A stretch of 64,000 nucleotides of DNA. Source: Planctomycetaceae bacterium. GTDB lineage: Bacteria; Planctomycetota; Planctomycetia; Pirellulales; UBA7805. The position numbers and the translations under genes are program-made. Below are positions 39,731 through 49,738 of this stretch, piece by piece. Within the stretch, counting starts at the first letter, position 1, and every line of letters begins with the position of its first letter. The notes under the pieces were generated by a model. That model did no database searches. It saw nothing but the letters and a program-made list of their open reading frames with translations, and had not been told where the DNA came from. Location of the stretch: the NCBI GenBank assembly GCA_902630355.1, contig CACOUL010000006.1, positions 53,057 to 117,056 of the forward strand, written 5' to 3'.

Positions 39731-40648
39731 TCAGGACTGCTTCCCTAGCAGCCAGGCGAGTAAACCTTTTTGTACGTGCATCCGGTTGGCTGCCTGCTCG
39801 AGTACCACGCTCTGGGGTCCATCGAGGACATCGGCCGTGACCTCCATGCCCCGGTGGGCTGGCATGCAGTGCATGAAGATCGCCCGCTCGGGGGCCATAC
39901 TCATGAGTTTTCTGTCGACCTGATAGGCGGCAAAAGACTCGGCCCGCGACTGCTTCTCCGCTTCCTGACCCATACTCGCCCAGACGTCGGTATAAACGAC
40001 GTCCGCACCCTCCACTGCCTCACGCGGATCTTCGATCTGTTCGATCTCCGCGCCCGGCACCGCTCTGCGAACCTCGTCGAGGTAGGAACCGTCGAGTTGG
40101 TATCCCGGTGGGGAGGCGGCCACAAACGAATACCCCATCTTCGCGCAGCCGATTGCCAGCGACCGCGCCACGTTGTTGCCGTCGCCGACCCAGGCGAGCC
40201 GCAACGTTTTCAGCCCCCCCAACTGCTCGCGGATCGTGTAGAGATCGGCCAACGCCTGGCAGGGGTGGGCCTGCTCGGAAAGTCCGTTGATCACACTGCA
40301 GGCGCAGTTCGAGGCAAAATCCACCAGACTCTGATGCTCCCGTGTCCGCGAGACAATCACATCGACAAACTGGCCGAGCACGCGGCCACAATCCTCCACG
40401 CTCTCGCGACTTCCGAAGCCTACATCCTCACCGAGAAAAAGACTTCCCCCACCCAATTGCAGGATTGCCGCTTCAAAACTGACGCGAGTCCGTAGCGATG
40501 GCCGCTCAAAAAGCATCGCCAAAACGCGTCCTGGGAGGATCGGCTCACGGAGGCCCGCGGCGAACTTTTCCTTCAGGTCGTGAGTGATCGTGAAGATCGC
40601 CTCGAGTTCCATCGGCTGCAAATCAAAAAGTGTGAGGAGATGTCGCAT
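39731..40648 (-). CDS. argF: ornithine carbamoyltransferase
   Basis: [63 protein letters not shown]. Confidence 0.94.
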   Translation of the reverse strand: MRHLLTLFDLQPMELEAIFTITHDLKEKFAAGLREPILPGRVLAMLFERPSLRTRVSFEAAILQLGGGSLFLGEDVGFGSRESVEDCGRVLGQFVDVIVSRTREHQSLVDFASNCACSVINGLSEQAHPCQALADLYTIREQLGGLKTLRLAWVGDGNNVARSLAIGCAKMGYSFVAASPPGYQLDGSYLDEVRRAVPGAEIEQIEDPREAVEGADVVYTDVWASMGQEAEKQSRAESFAAYQVDRKLMSMAPERAIFMHCMPAHRGMEVTADVLDGPQSVVLEQAANRMHVQKGLLAWLLGKQS

Positions 40649-40677
40649 GAGTGTCGCTTGGGGAAGGAAGGTTCACA

Positions 40678-41874
40678 TTAAGAGAGGTCTTTCAGAATTC
40701 GCTCGAGGATATGGCAGCCCTCTTCCGCCTCGTCGTCGCTGAGGGTCATGGCGGGGAGCAGACGGATCACCCGCTCCTGCGTGCAGTTGACCAGCAGTCC
40801 CTCCTCAAGGCATCGCTGCACGACGGCACTGCCATCTGCATCTACCTCCAGCCCGATCATCAATCCAAGAATGCGGACCTCGCGGATCAGCGAACAGGAA
40901 TCGCGGAGCGCTTCGAAGCGACCGCGGAAATAATCGGACAGCGCCTGGGCCCGCTCGAGCAGCCCCTCCGCTTCGATCATTTCGATGGTGGCAATTCCTG
41001 CAGCTGCGGCTATCGGATTGCCGCCGAAGGTCGCCGCATGCATGCCGGGACGTAGGCTCGGAGCGATCTCGGGGGTCGTGAGCAAGGCACCGCCGGCGAT
41101 CCCGCCACAGAGTGATTTGGCGAGGGTCATCACATCGGGCAGGACGCCAAAATGCTGATAGGCGAACCACTCTCCGGTTCGCCCACATCCGGTCTGCACC
41201 TCATCAAAAATCAGGAGTAATTCGTGTTCGTCGCAGGTAGCGCGGAGTCCCTCCAGAAAACCGGAGGGCGGCAGTTGTACGCCCCCTTCTCCCTGTACCG
41301 GTTCGACAAGAATCGCACAGGTTTGTTCGTCCACCAGTTTGTGAACCGCCTCAAGGTCACCGAACGGTGCGTAGCGGAAACCGGCCATCAAGGGACCGAT
41401 CCCTTCGTGGTATTTCACCTGAGCGGTGGCCGCCGTGGCGGCAAGTGTGCGACCGTGAAACCCGCCGGTGAATGTAATAATTTTGAAGCGGTCTTTGGGC
41501 GAATGCAATCTTGCAAGTTTGATCGCCGCCTCGTTCGCCTCGGCACCCGAATTGCAGAAGAAGGCCTGTCCGCCGAACGAACGGTTCGAAAGCAACTCGG
41601 CCCACCGGCCCTGCAACTCCGTGTACCAGGTGTTGGGAACATGGATCAGTTGTCCGACCTGCGCCTGCACCGCTTCGACCACCGGAGGAGGGCAATGCCC
41701 CAGAAGGTTGCAACCCCAGCCGGGGAAAAGATCGAGATAGCGGCGGCCATTGCGATCCCAGACACGGGATCCCTCGCCACGGACCAACTCCACCGGAAAG
41801 CGGCCGTAATTGGGGACGACATATCGCGAGAACTGTTCGCGGACGTCCTCAGCGATGGATGGCTCTGTACTCAT
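40678..41874 (-). CDS. argD: acetylornithine aminotransferase
   Basis: [84 protein letters not shown]. Confidence 0.93.
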   Translation of the reverse strand: MSTEPSIAEDVREQFSRYVVPNYGRFPVELVRGEGSRVWDRNGRRYLDLFPGWGCNLLGHCPPPVVEAVQAQVGQLIHVPNTWYTELQGRWAELLSNRSFGGQAFFCNSGAEANEAAIKLARLHSPKDRFKIITFTGGFHGRTLAATAATAQVKYHEGIGPLMAGFRYAPFGDLEAVHKLVDEQTCAILVEPVQGEGGVQLPPSGFLEGLRATCDEHELLLIFDEVQTGCGRTGEWFAYQHFGVLPDVMTLAKSLCGGIAGGALLTTPEIAPSLRPGMHAATFGGNPIAAAAGIATIEMIEAEGLLERAQALSDYFRGRFEALRDSCSLIREVRILGLMIGLEVDADGSAVVQRCLEEGLLVNCTQERVIRLLPAMTLSDDEAEEGCHILERILKDLS

Positions 41875-42806
41875 GCCGAGTCTCTCAAAATCTGGGTACC
41901 CACACCTTGATTAGTATATACCTCCAGCAGGAGCGAATGTCGCAAGCGGCCATCGATGATATGTGCCTTCGCCACCCCGGCGCGCAACGTTTCCAAGCAC
42001 GCTTGTACCTTGGGGATCATCCCTTCATCAATAATGCCACTGGCAATCAGCGCATCCGCCTCCTCGGGCGAAAGCGTGCTGATCAACGAGGTGGGGTCCG
42101 CTTTATCGCGACAAACGCCGCTCACGTCACTGAGGAGAACCAACTTTTCGGCCCCCAGAGATTCGGCCACGGCGCGAGCGGCCGTGTCGGCGTTCACGTT
42201 GTATTTTTGGGTTTCATCCTCGACATCCAGGCACATCGAGGGGATCACCGGGACGGTCCCGGCATAACAGAAGTTTTCGATCACGCTCCGCTCGACCCGC
42301 GTCACCTCGGCCACAAAACCCAAATCGACCGGTTGCCCCGTACGATCCTCAAGGCGAAGAGGTCGACCGAAGAGTACGTTGCTGGACTGGAAATTCAAAG
42401 GCATCGAGCGACCGCCCAATTCTTCGATTTTATTGGCGATTTTTTCGTTGACCTCCTCCGCCAGAACCCGCTCGACGAGCGCCAAAGCGGCAGCATCGGT
42501 GACGCGGCGTCCCTCCACGAACTGCGGGGAAAGCCCCTCCGCCTCCATGGCACGACTTATCGCAGCCCCCCCTCCGTGCACGATCACCGGTCGCATCCCC
42601 ACCGTCTCCATGAAGACCACGTCGAGGAGTAAATGCGCCAGAGCCGTTTCATCTTCCATCACACTGCCACCGAGTTTGATGACGGTGACCTTGTCGCGCA
42701 GCGCGCGAATCCAGCCCAAGGCTTCAATCAATACATCGGCCTTTTCGATTGCCTGCTGCATGAACGCCCTCGCCTCGGTAGAAGCGACCTCGTGCCCCTT
42801 AAACAA
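41871..42806 (-). CDS. argB: acetylglutamate kinase
   Basis: [79 protein letters not shown]. Confidence 0.95.
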   Translation of the reverse strand: MFKGHEVASTEARAFMQQAIEKADVLIEALGWIRALRDKVTVIKLGGSVMEDETALAHLLLDVVFMETVGMRPVIVHGGGAAISRAMEAEGLSPQFVEGRRVTDAAALALVERVLAEEVNEKIANKIEELGGRSMPLNFQSSNVLFGRPLRLEDRTGQPVDLGFVAEVTRVERSVIENFCYAGTVPVIPSMCLDVEDETQKYNVNADTAARAVAESLGAEKLVLLSDVSGVCRDKADPTSLISTLSPEEADALIASGIIDEGMIPKVQACLETLRAGVAKAHIIDGRLRHSLLLEVYTNQGVGTQILRDSA

Positions 42807-43004
42807 AGAAACCCCAGTTCCACGGGAGGAACTCGGGTGCCCTTTGAGCCTAACAGATGGGTCTGCGCCGGAAAAGCGGGAGCCCGTTTTTGCGAATCTG
42901 TCGGCGACGAGTCTAGTCGTCCCTGCAGCGATCAGTCATAGTACGGTTCCCGTTACCTTTCGGTGCAACAACATAGTGAAAAACAGCTTGAAAGAGGCGT
43001 AAAA

Positions 43005-43748
43005 ATGAAACAGCGGACGGCGATTGTGATGGCCGCGGGCAAGGGAACCCGGATGCAGTCCGATTTGCCCAAAGTACTCGTCCCCGTCTGCGGGCGACCG
43101 ATGATTGAGTATGTTCTCGACGCGCTCCGTGAAGCGGGGGTAACAAAGCAGATCGTCGTGGTCGGTCACCGCGCGGAGTTGGTACGCGAGCAGTTGGCGC
43201 CGCGTGAAGATGTGGTATTCGCTGAGCAGACCGAGCAATTAGGAACCGGGCATGCTGTGATGATGTGCCGCGAGGCGCTGGCCGGAACGGAGGGTCCAGT
43301 CTTGATCGTCGCCGGCGATTCACCGCTCATGCAAGCCGATTCGATCACCGCCCTCTTCGCCGAATTTGATTCTCGTGAGCCGGCATGTATCCTGGGAACC
43401 GGGTACCGGGACGACCCCACGGGCTTTGGTCGAGTCGTGCGTGATGCCGAGGGCCGCTTTGTCGGCGTTGTCGAACAGAAGGATGCAACCGAGGAGCAAC
43501 AGCAGATCAAGGAAGTGAATCTGAGTTGCTACGTATTTAATTGCGGGGACTTGCTCGCTTCGCTCGATGCAATCGACAATACCAATGCCCAGGGAGAGTA
43601 TTACATCACCGATTGTCCCGGCTTACTGTTGGCGGAGAAAAAAGAAGTGATCGCACTCGATGCACTCAAACCGTGTGAGTCTTTGAGCATCAACACGATG
43701 GAGGACCTCGAAGTCGTCGCAGAGGAGATGAATCGCCTCGGGGCATAA
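43005..43748 (+). CDS. GlmU-like N-terminal uridylyltransferase domain protein (no acetyltransferase domain)
   Basis: TAIVMAAGKGTRMQSDLPKVLVPVCGRPMIEYVLDAL; about 247 aa, ends before any left-handed beta-helix repeats. Confidence 0.9.
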   Translation: MKQRTAIVMAAGKGTRMQSDLPKVLVPVCGRPMIEYVLDALREAGVTKQIVVVGHRAELVREQLAPREDVVFAEQTEQLGTGHAVMMCREALAGTEGPVLIVAGDSPLMQADSITALFAEFDSREPACILGTGYRDDPTGFGRVVRDAEGRFVGVVEQKDATEEQQQIKEVNLSCYVFNCGDLLASLDAIDNTNAQGEYYITDCPGLLLAEKKEVIALDALKPCESLSINTMEDLEVVAEEMNRLGA

Positions 43749-43753
43749 ACGTC

Positions 43754-44698
43754 ATGAAGGACATCAAAATATTCAGCGGCCGCGCGAATCCAGAACTCGC
43801 CAGTCGCATCTGCCAATACCTGGGACTCCCCATGGGGAAAATTGCCCTCGGCGATTTCCCGGATGGTGAAATCTCATGCAAAATTGAGGAAGACATCCGC
43901 GGCCGCGATGTCTTTCTCATTCAACCCACCGGCCCACCGGTCAACAACAACCTGATGGAGTTGTTGATCATGATCGAGAGTTGCAAGCGAGCCAGTGCCG
44001 AGCGTGTGACGGCCGTGATGCCCTACTATGGCTACGCGAGGCAAGATCGCAAGGATGAAGGGCGGGTGCCGATCACCGCCAAACTCGTTGCCAACTTGAT
44101 CACACGGGCGGGTGCCGACCGGGTGCTGACCATGGACTTGCACGCCGCGCAAATTCAAGGCTTTTTTGACGTTCCGGTCGATCACCTCTACGCGGCCCCC
44201 GTTTTGAACGAACACTTTCTCGCCCACGAACTCACCGGCGATAAAATCGTGATTGTGAGCCCGGATGAGGGAAGCATTAAGCGCGCCTTGGGGCACGTGA
44301 AGCGACTCGGCGGACGTTTGGCCATCGTCGACAAGCGGCGCAGTAGTGCCGAAAAAACAAAGCAGGAAAATATTATCGGCGGACCGGTGGAGGGAAAAAC
44401 CGTATTGATGTTCGATGACATCATCAGCACCGCCGGTTCGATCTGCGGGGCAGCCGAAATTCTCCAGCGGAACGGGGCAGCCGAAATCCACGTGGCGGCA
44501 ACCCATGGGGTCCTCTGTGGCCCGGCGGCAGAACGACTCAAAGACGCCCCTATCACCAGCGTGGTGCTCACCGACACGATCCCGCTGGCCGAGGAGCAAT
44601 TGCTGCCGAAGATCACGATTTTGAGCGTTTCGACGCTGCTGGGCGAGGGAATCAAGCGAATCCACCGCAACGAGTCGGTCAGCCGCCTCTTCGACTGA
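43754..44698 (+). CDS. prs: ribose-phosphate pyrophosphokinase
   Basis: IKIFSGRANPELASRICQYLGLPMGK, YYGYARQDRKDEGRVPITAKLVANLI, VLMFDDIISTAGSICGAAEIL. Confidence 0.96.
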   Translation: MKDIKIFSGRANPELASRICQYLGLPMGKIALGDFPDGEISCKIEEDIRGRDVFLIQPTGPPVNNNLMELLIMIESCKRASAERVTAVMPYYGYARQDRKDEGRVPITAKLVANLITRAGADRVLTMDLHAAQIQGFFDVPVDHLYAAPVLNEHFLAHELTGDKIVIVSPDEGSIKRALGHVKRLGGRLAIVDKRRSSAEKTKQENIIGGPVEGKTVLMFDDIISTAGSICGAAEILQRNGAAEIHVAATHGVLCGPAAERLKDAPITSVVLTDTIPLAEEQLLPKITILSVSTLLGEGIKRIHRNESVSRLFD

Positions 44699-44891
44699 AA
44701 CAGGGGCAGGAGTCGGTGAATCGGACGGGAAATGCCCTCCGACCCCCACGCACTGACCCCGGAACGCGGGTCGCAGCCAATGGGCCGGGCGGAGTTGTTC
44801 TCGGCCTTGAAATTGTCTCCCTTTATGCGAGAATTGCCGAATTACATTCAGCGGCGTTTATTTTTACAAGCAGGTGGCAACAGGCAGTTCG

Positions 44892-45530
44892 ATGGCAGAT
44901 ACACTTGAGGTCAAAAAACGAGAAACGCGAGGCAAACGAAATGCCCGTCGCGATCGCGCAGCGGGCACCACGCCAGCTGTCCTTTACGGACACGGGGCCG
45001 AGAATGTGAGCCTCTCGGTTGATAGCGCCGCCTTGGCAGCTTCGGTCCAGCACGGGAGCCCTCTGGTCGAACTGGCGGGAGACCTTAAAGAGAGTGCGCT
45101 GATTCGCGACATTCAATGGGATCCGATGGGCAACCAGATCCTACACATTGATTTCACTCGAGTAAAAGCAGATGAGCGAATTCAAGTCGCCGTCGGCTTT
45201 GAATTACGAGGAATCGCGCCCGGTACCAAAGAGGGTGGCGTTATCAATCAGGTGATCCACGATATTTTAGTGGAGTGCCCGGCTGTCTCCATTCCTGAAA
45301 AAATTGAAGTGAATATCAATCATCTCGGAATCGGTGAATCGATTGTAGCTGAGCAAATCGAACTGCCCGACCAGATCGCATTACTCTGCACGCCCGATAC
45401 GGTTGTGGTGCAGTGCAACGAACCGGCGCCGGAAGTCGACGAGGAAGAGATGGCAGCCGATACGAGCGTGGAGCCGGAAGTGATCGGTCGCAAGCCTACA
45501 GAGGAAGAAGGGGGAGCCGAGGAGTCCTAG
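44892..45530 (+). CDS. rplY: 50S ribosomal protein L25/Ctc
   Basis: MADTLEVKKRETRGKRNARRDRAAGTTPAVLYGHGAENVSLSVD; L25 N-terminal domain plus TL5 C-terminal domain. Confidence 0.94.
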   Translation: MADTLEVKKRETRGKRNARRDRAAGTTPAVLYGHGAENVSLSVDSAALAASVQHGSPLVELAGDLKESALIRDIQWDPMGNQILHIDFTRVKADERIQVAVGFELRGIAPGTKEGGVINQVIHDILVECPAVSIPEKIEVNINHLGIGESIVAEQIELPDQIALLCTPDTVVVQCNEPAPEVDEEEMAADTSVEPEVIGRKPTEEEGGAEES

Positions 45531-45558
45531 AGATCACTCCCGTCCATGAGATGATTCG

Positions 45559-46128
45559 ATGAAACTCGTGGTAGGTCTGGGAAATCCCGGTCGCAAATAC
45601 TCGGAAACAAGACACAACGTCGGCTGGATGGTACTGGCCGAATTGAAACGAAACTACGGTAGCGGACAACCCAAGGAGAAATTTCACGGCGAGGTAGTCG
45701 AAGCGGAGATCGCGGGAGAGCAAGTTTTGCTTTTGGCGCCCCACACGTTTATGAACGAAAGTGGGCGAAGCGTTTTGGCGGCACGAGACTTCTACAAGTT
45801 GGCCGACAATGCGTTACTTGTCGTTTGCGACGACTTCAATTTGCCTTTGAGCACGTTACGGGTGCGACCCGGGGGGGGGTCGGGTGGCCAGAAAGGGCTG
45901 GCCGATATTGTGCACCGGTTGGGAAGCGATCGGGTTCCCCGGTTACGACTCGGTATCGGGCCTGTTCCAGAAAACTGGGACCCCGCAGGATTTGTGTTGG
46001 GCAAATTTGACCGCCAAGAAAAGAAAGAAATCAGTACTGTGGTAGCGGAGGCCTGCCAGGCAGTTGCCCTCTGGGTTACCGAAGGTGTCGATAAAGCAAT
46101 GAACCGATTCAATGGTGACGTCGCCTGA
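45559..46128 (+). CDS. pth: peptidyl-tRNA hydrolase
   Basis: MKLVVGLGNPGRKYSETRHNVGWMVLAEL, PHTFMNESGRSVLA, VVCDDFNLPLSTLRVRPGGGSGGQKGLADI. Confidence 0.96.
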   Translation: MKLVVGLGNPGRKYSETRHNVGWMVLAELKRNYGSGQPKEKFHGEVVEAEIAGEQVLLLAPHTFMNESGRSVLAARDFYKLADNALLVVCDDFNLPLSTLRVRPGGGSGGQKGLADIVHRLGSDRVPRLRLGIGPVPENWDPAGFVLGKFDRQEKKEISTVVAEACQAVALWVTEGVDKAMNRFNGDVA

Positions 46129-46624
46129 AAAAGAAAAGTTATTAACCAGACCATCAACACAAAAAAAGAGTTCATCACAAAAAACGAGGATCACTGTTTT
46201 GACAGAATACATTTACGAAGGTTTGTTCATCCTGAATTCCAACCGCTATGCACGGGACCCCGAATCTGTGGCAGGAAACCTCCAGGCACTCATCGAGAAG
46301 CAGGAGGGAACCATTGTGGTCAGTCGCCTGTGGGAGGAGCGACGTTTGGCGTACCCGATCAACGGGCAGCGTAAGGGGACCTATTGGCTGATGTATTTCA
46401 AGATGGATGGAGAACGAATCGCTGCCTTGAATCAACAAGCCAATCGGGAAGATGATTTACTGAGGCACTTGATCATCCGGATCGACCCCCGGATCGCGGA
46501 TGCCTTGATAAGCCATGCCCAACAGTCGGTCGCTCAATCCCCCGCCCCTGCGAAAAAGGCAGAAGGTGCGGTCGCGAGTCCGGCGGCGGAAGATGTCTCC
46601 GTAGCGGCAGTCGAGGCCGAATAA
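46112..46624 (+). CDS. rpsF: 30S ribosomal protein S6
   Basis: LTEYIYEGLFILNSNRYARDPESVAGNLQALIEKQEGTIVVSRLWEERRLAYPINGQRKGTYWLMYFK; probable true start is a TTG/GTG near 46199 rather than 46112. Confidence 0.93.
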   Translation: MVTSPEKEKLLTRPSTQKKSSSQKTRITVLTEYIYEGLFILNSNRYARDPESVAGNLQALIEKQEGTIVVSRLWEERRLAYPINGQRKGTYWLMYFKMDGERIAALNQQANREDDLLRHLIIRIDPRIADALISHAQQSVAQSPAPAKKAEGAVASPAAEDVSVAAVEAE

Positions 46625-46717
46625 AGGGAAAAAAGACCCGGGTCTTGCCCTGAGGGTCGCCAGAGGATACCATAGGTGTACATTTGTTCATACTCTCGTC
46701 GCTGAAGGAGTCACGCC

Positions 46718-47170
46718 ATGGCTAGTTACAATCGTGTTGTTTTAGTTGGAAACCTGACACGAGATCCCGAACTGCGCTATATCTCCAGCGGAACGGCGGT
46801 CACTGAAATTGGTCTGGCAGTGAATGATCGTCGCAAGAATCAGTCGGGAGAGTGGGTCGACGAAACCCAGTTTATCGATATCACGCTCTGGGCTCGCACG
46901 GCCGAAGTTGCCAGTCAGTACCTGAGTAAAGGGTCGTCCGTCTTGATCGAGGGGCGATTGAAACTCGATCGCTGGGAGAAGGACGGACAGAAGCATTCCA
47001 AGTTGCGTGTCGTCGGCGAAAAAATGCAAATGCTCGGCGGACGTAGCGGAGGAGGTTCCCAGGCAGCGCAACCGGCCACCGCGGCATCAACGGCCCCTGC
47101 GGGTGGCGCGCCGCCCGAGAACGAACCGGGATTTGAACCAGAACCACCGGCAGACGACATTCCTTTTTAA
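46718..47170 (+). CDS. ssb: single-stranded DNA-binding protein
   Basis: [38 protein letters not shown]...DDIPF acidic tip. Confidence 0.97.
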   Translation: MASYNRVVLVGNLTRDPELRYISSGTAVTEIGLAVNDRRKNQSGEWVDETQFIDITLWARTAEVASQYLSKGSSVLIEGRLKLDRWEKDGQKHSKLRVVGEKMQMLGGRSGGGSQAAQPATAASTAPAGGAPPENEPGFEPEPPADDIPF

Positions 47171-47262
47171 GGCAGGGGCTTTAAGGCAAGGGTCCTTTCA
47201 ATCATTCACGGCAATCCATATCTTGAAATAAATCAATCACCACGAGCATCACAGGGTGTCTC

Positions 47263-47823
47263 ATGACGCGAGTCCGACAAAAAAAACGCAAACAAAAAAT
47301 TGACATGGCCCGTGCACAACGGTTGCCACATGGTCCTCGCGGAGGCATCGAACTGTTGCTGATCCAATCGATCGATGGGCTCGGCCAGCAGGGCGATGTG
47401 GTCGAGGTCAAACCGGGCTTTGCAAAAAATTACCTGCTCCCACAAGGTCTGGCCACGCTGGCGACGGACCACCACAAGCGGATGGTAGAAAAACATCGAG
47501 CCCGATTGCAATCGATTGAAGAACAGCGGCTAGATGGCCTGCGTACGCTTGCCGGAACGCTGGCTGAGCAAAGCCTGACGATCGAAGCAAACGCAAACGA
47601 CGAGGGACATCTCTACGGCAGCGTGGGCGCTGCGGAGATTGTCTCGGCCCTCAAGAAAATCGAGTTTTCGATCACCGAAGACCAAGTGCGTCTGGAGGGG
47701 CCGCTCAAGGAACTTGGCCTCTATACGGTAAAAATCCATCTCGGCCGTGAGATCGAAAGTGGCCTGAAGGTCTGGATTGTGCCGACCGTCGATGAGGATA
47801 CTCCGGCCGAAAGTGCCTCCTAG
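47263..47823 (+). CDS. rplI: 50S ribosomal protein L9
   Basis: GGIELLLIQSIDGLGQQGDVVEVKPGFAKNYLLPQGLATLAT. Confidence 0.95.
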   Translation: MTRVRQKKRKQKIDMARAQRLPHGPRGGIELLLIQSIDGLGQQGDVVEVKPGFAKNYLLPQGLATLATDHHKRMVEKHRARLQSIEEQRLDGLRTLAGTLAEQSLTIEANANDEGHLYGSVGAAEIVSALKKIEFSITEDQVRLEGPLKELGLYTVKIHLGREIESGLKVWIVPTVDEDTPAESAS

Positions 47824-47984
47824 GGCGAGAAAACCTGTGGCGCCTTAAGCAATTGCGGGCCTCGCCCCCGGGCGAAAAGTGGGTTACAACAGTTACAACA
47901 AAAGTGTGTTAGGGCGTGGTGGAATCGCCGACGGGTGGAATGCTCGGCGACAGATCGAACGGGTAGCCCGGAGGGTGTGGGTGG

Positions 47985-49445
47985 ATGTCAACGATCGAAG
48001 GATCGAAGAAAAAAACGGGGGCTCAGTTTGGGGTGAACCAACCCCACCTCTTTGATCGACAACCGCCGGCAAGCATCGAAGCTGAGCGGAACACCCTCGG
48101 CAGCATCCTTGTGCTGCCCGAAGCGTGCGATGAGATCTCTCTGATTCTTCATCCTGATGACTTCTACGATGGAGCCCTGCGAACGCTTTACGCTCATATC
48201 AAAGAGATGTACGAGAATGGCGAACGCATCGATATGACGCTGCTTGTCGATCGACTCAAAAAGGCAGGTGATTACGAGAATATCGGCGGGGCGGGCTTTT
48301 TAGCAGAAATCACACAGGCGGTGCCGACGGCAGCGAATGCGGCTTACTACGCGAGAATCGTACGGGATAAGGCGGTGCTGCGGGGGCTGATCCATACGGG
48401 AACCGAAATCGTTCGCGATGCCTACGAGGAGGCTGAGCCGAGCCGTGAAATGCTCAATCACGCGGAAGAAAAAATCTTCCGTATTCGCGACCAACGCTCC
48501 CCGGCAAATGAGGTGGCTGAAATCCACGATGTCCTGATGGAGGCATTCGAACAGATCGATGCCCGCGCCAAAGGAGGGGCCTCCGGATTACCGACCGGGT
48601 TTACTGATTTGGATAAACTCACCGGGGGGCTCCACCCGAAGGAACTGGTGATCATTGCCGCACGTCCGAGTATGGGCAAGACCGCCTTGGCGGCAAACAT
48701 TGCCGAGTACACGGCGGTGGAGGAGAGCCAGCCGACTTTGTTCGTGAGTCTCGAGATGTCGCGATTGGAGCTGGTGCAGCGGATGATGTGTTCGCGCGGC
48801 GAAATTGCTGGAGACACATTTCGCAGTGGATTCCTCTCGGGCGAGGACCATAAAAAGCTGATCGATGTCTCCGCGACCCTGGGAAAGAGCCCCCTCTTTA
48901 TCGACGACAGTCCGTCGCGGACGGTGACAGAAATCGGGGCAACGGCCCGTCGACTGAAGCGTCGTCACGGAAATCTGGGTCTGATTGTCGTCGACTATCT
49001 GCAGTTGATCCAACCGGACACCATGTCGGACCCACGACAAGAGCAAGTTGCCAAAATGGCCCGAAGATTGAAGGTCCTTTCCCGCGAATTGGATGTGCCA
49101 ATCATCTGCCTGGCACAATTGAACCGTCAGGCCGAAATGACAAAAGACAATCGGCCTAAACTGAGCCATCTGCGAGAATCGGGGGCGATCGAGCAGGATG
49201 CCGATGTGGTCTTGATGGTCCACCGCGAGGAATATTACCTAACGGCACAAGAGCGGGAACAAATGCGAGACGGCAGCCATCCTCGCAATTGCCTGGGTGA
49301 GGCCGATATTATTATTTCGAAGCAACGAAACGGTCCCACCGGTGAAGTCAAGTTGCACTGGTTCCAGCAATATACGCGTTTCAAAAATGCGGAGCGGCAC
49401 GAGTACAGCGAATTCGAATCGTATAACTCGGAATCGGAATTCTGA
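47985..49445 (+). CDS. dnaB: replicative DNA helicase
   Basis: PPASIEAERNTLGSILV; LVIIAARPSMGKTALAANIAEY Walker A; LGLIVVDYLQLIQPD. Confidence 0.97.
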   Translation: MSTIEGSKKKTGAQFGVNQPHLFDRQPPASIEAERNTLGSILVLPEACDEISLILHPDDFYDGALRTLYAHIKEMYENGERIDMTLLVDRLKKAGDYENIGGAGFLAEITQAVPTAANAAYYARIVRDKAVLRGLIHTGTEIVRDAYEEAEPSREMLNHAEEKIFRIRDQRSPANEVAEIHDVLMEAFEQIDARAKGGASGLPTGFTDLDKLTGGLHPKELVIIAARPSMGKTALAANIAEYTAVEESQPTLFVSLEMSRLELVQRMMCSRGEIAGDTFRSGFLSGEDHKKLIDVSATLGKSPLFIDDSPSRTVTEIGATARRLKRRHGNLGLIVVDYLQLIQPDTMSDPRQEQVAKMARRLKVLSRELDVPIICLAQLNRQAEMTKDNRPKLSHLRESGAIEQDADVVLMVHREEYYLTAQEREQMRDGSHPRNCLGEADIIISKQRNGPTGEVKLHWFQQYTRFKNAERHEYSEFESYNSESEF

Positions 49446-49738
49446 ACCGGTTCTTTCTCTACGTGACTCGCTGACGATCAACTGCCTTTCTGAACGCTGG
49501 CATTCACGCGCCAGCATTACCTTCGCTGACGCACCTGCATGCGGCGTGCAATTTGAACCGGAAAATGGTGCATCTCCACCGATAAGAGGGGTTCGGAGAA
49601 TTCGACTTGTTGCTTTTCTGCGGTTCCTGTATTTCTACGCACCCTTGATGCGGTGGACCTATCCATACCGACAGCGGATAGCGGGTCTCTGTCGGGCCAC
49701 TCGTATCACTCCTTTGCATTCGCAGTAGGAAAATTTAT

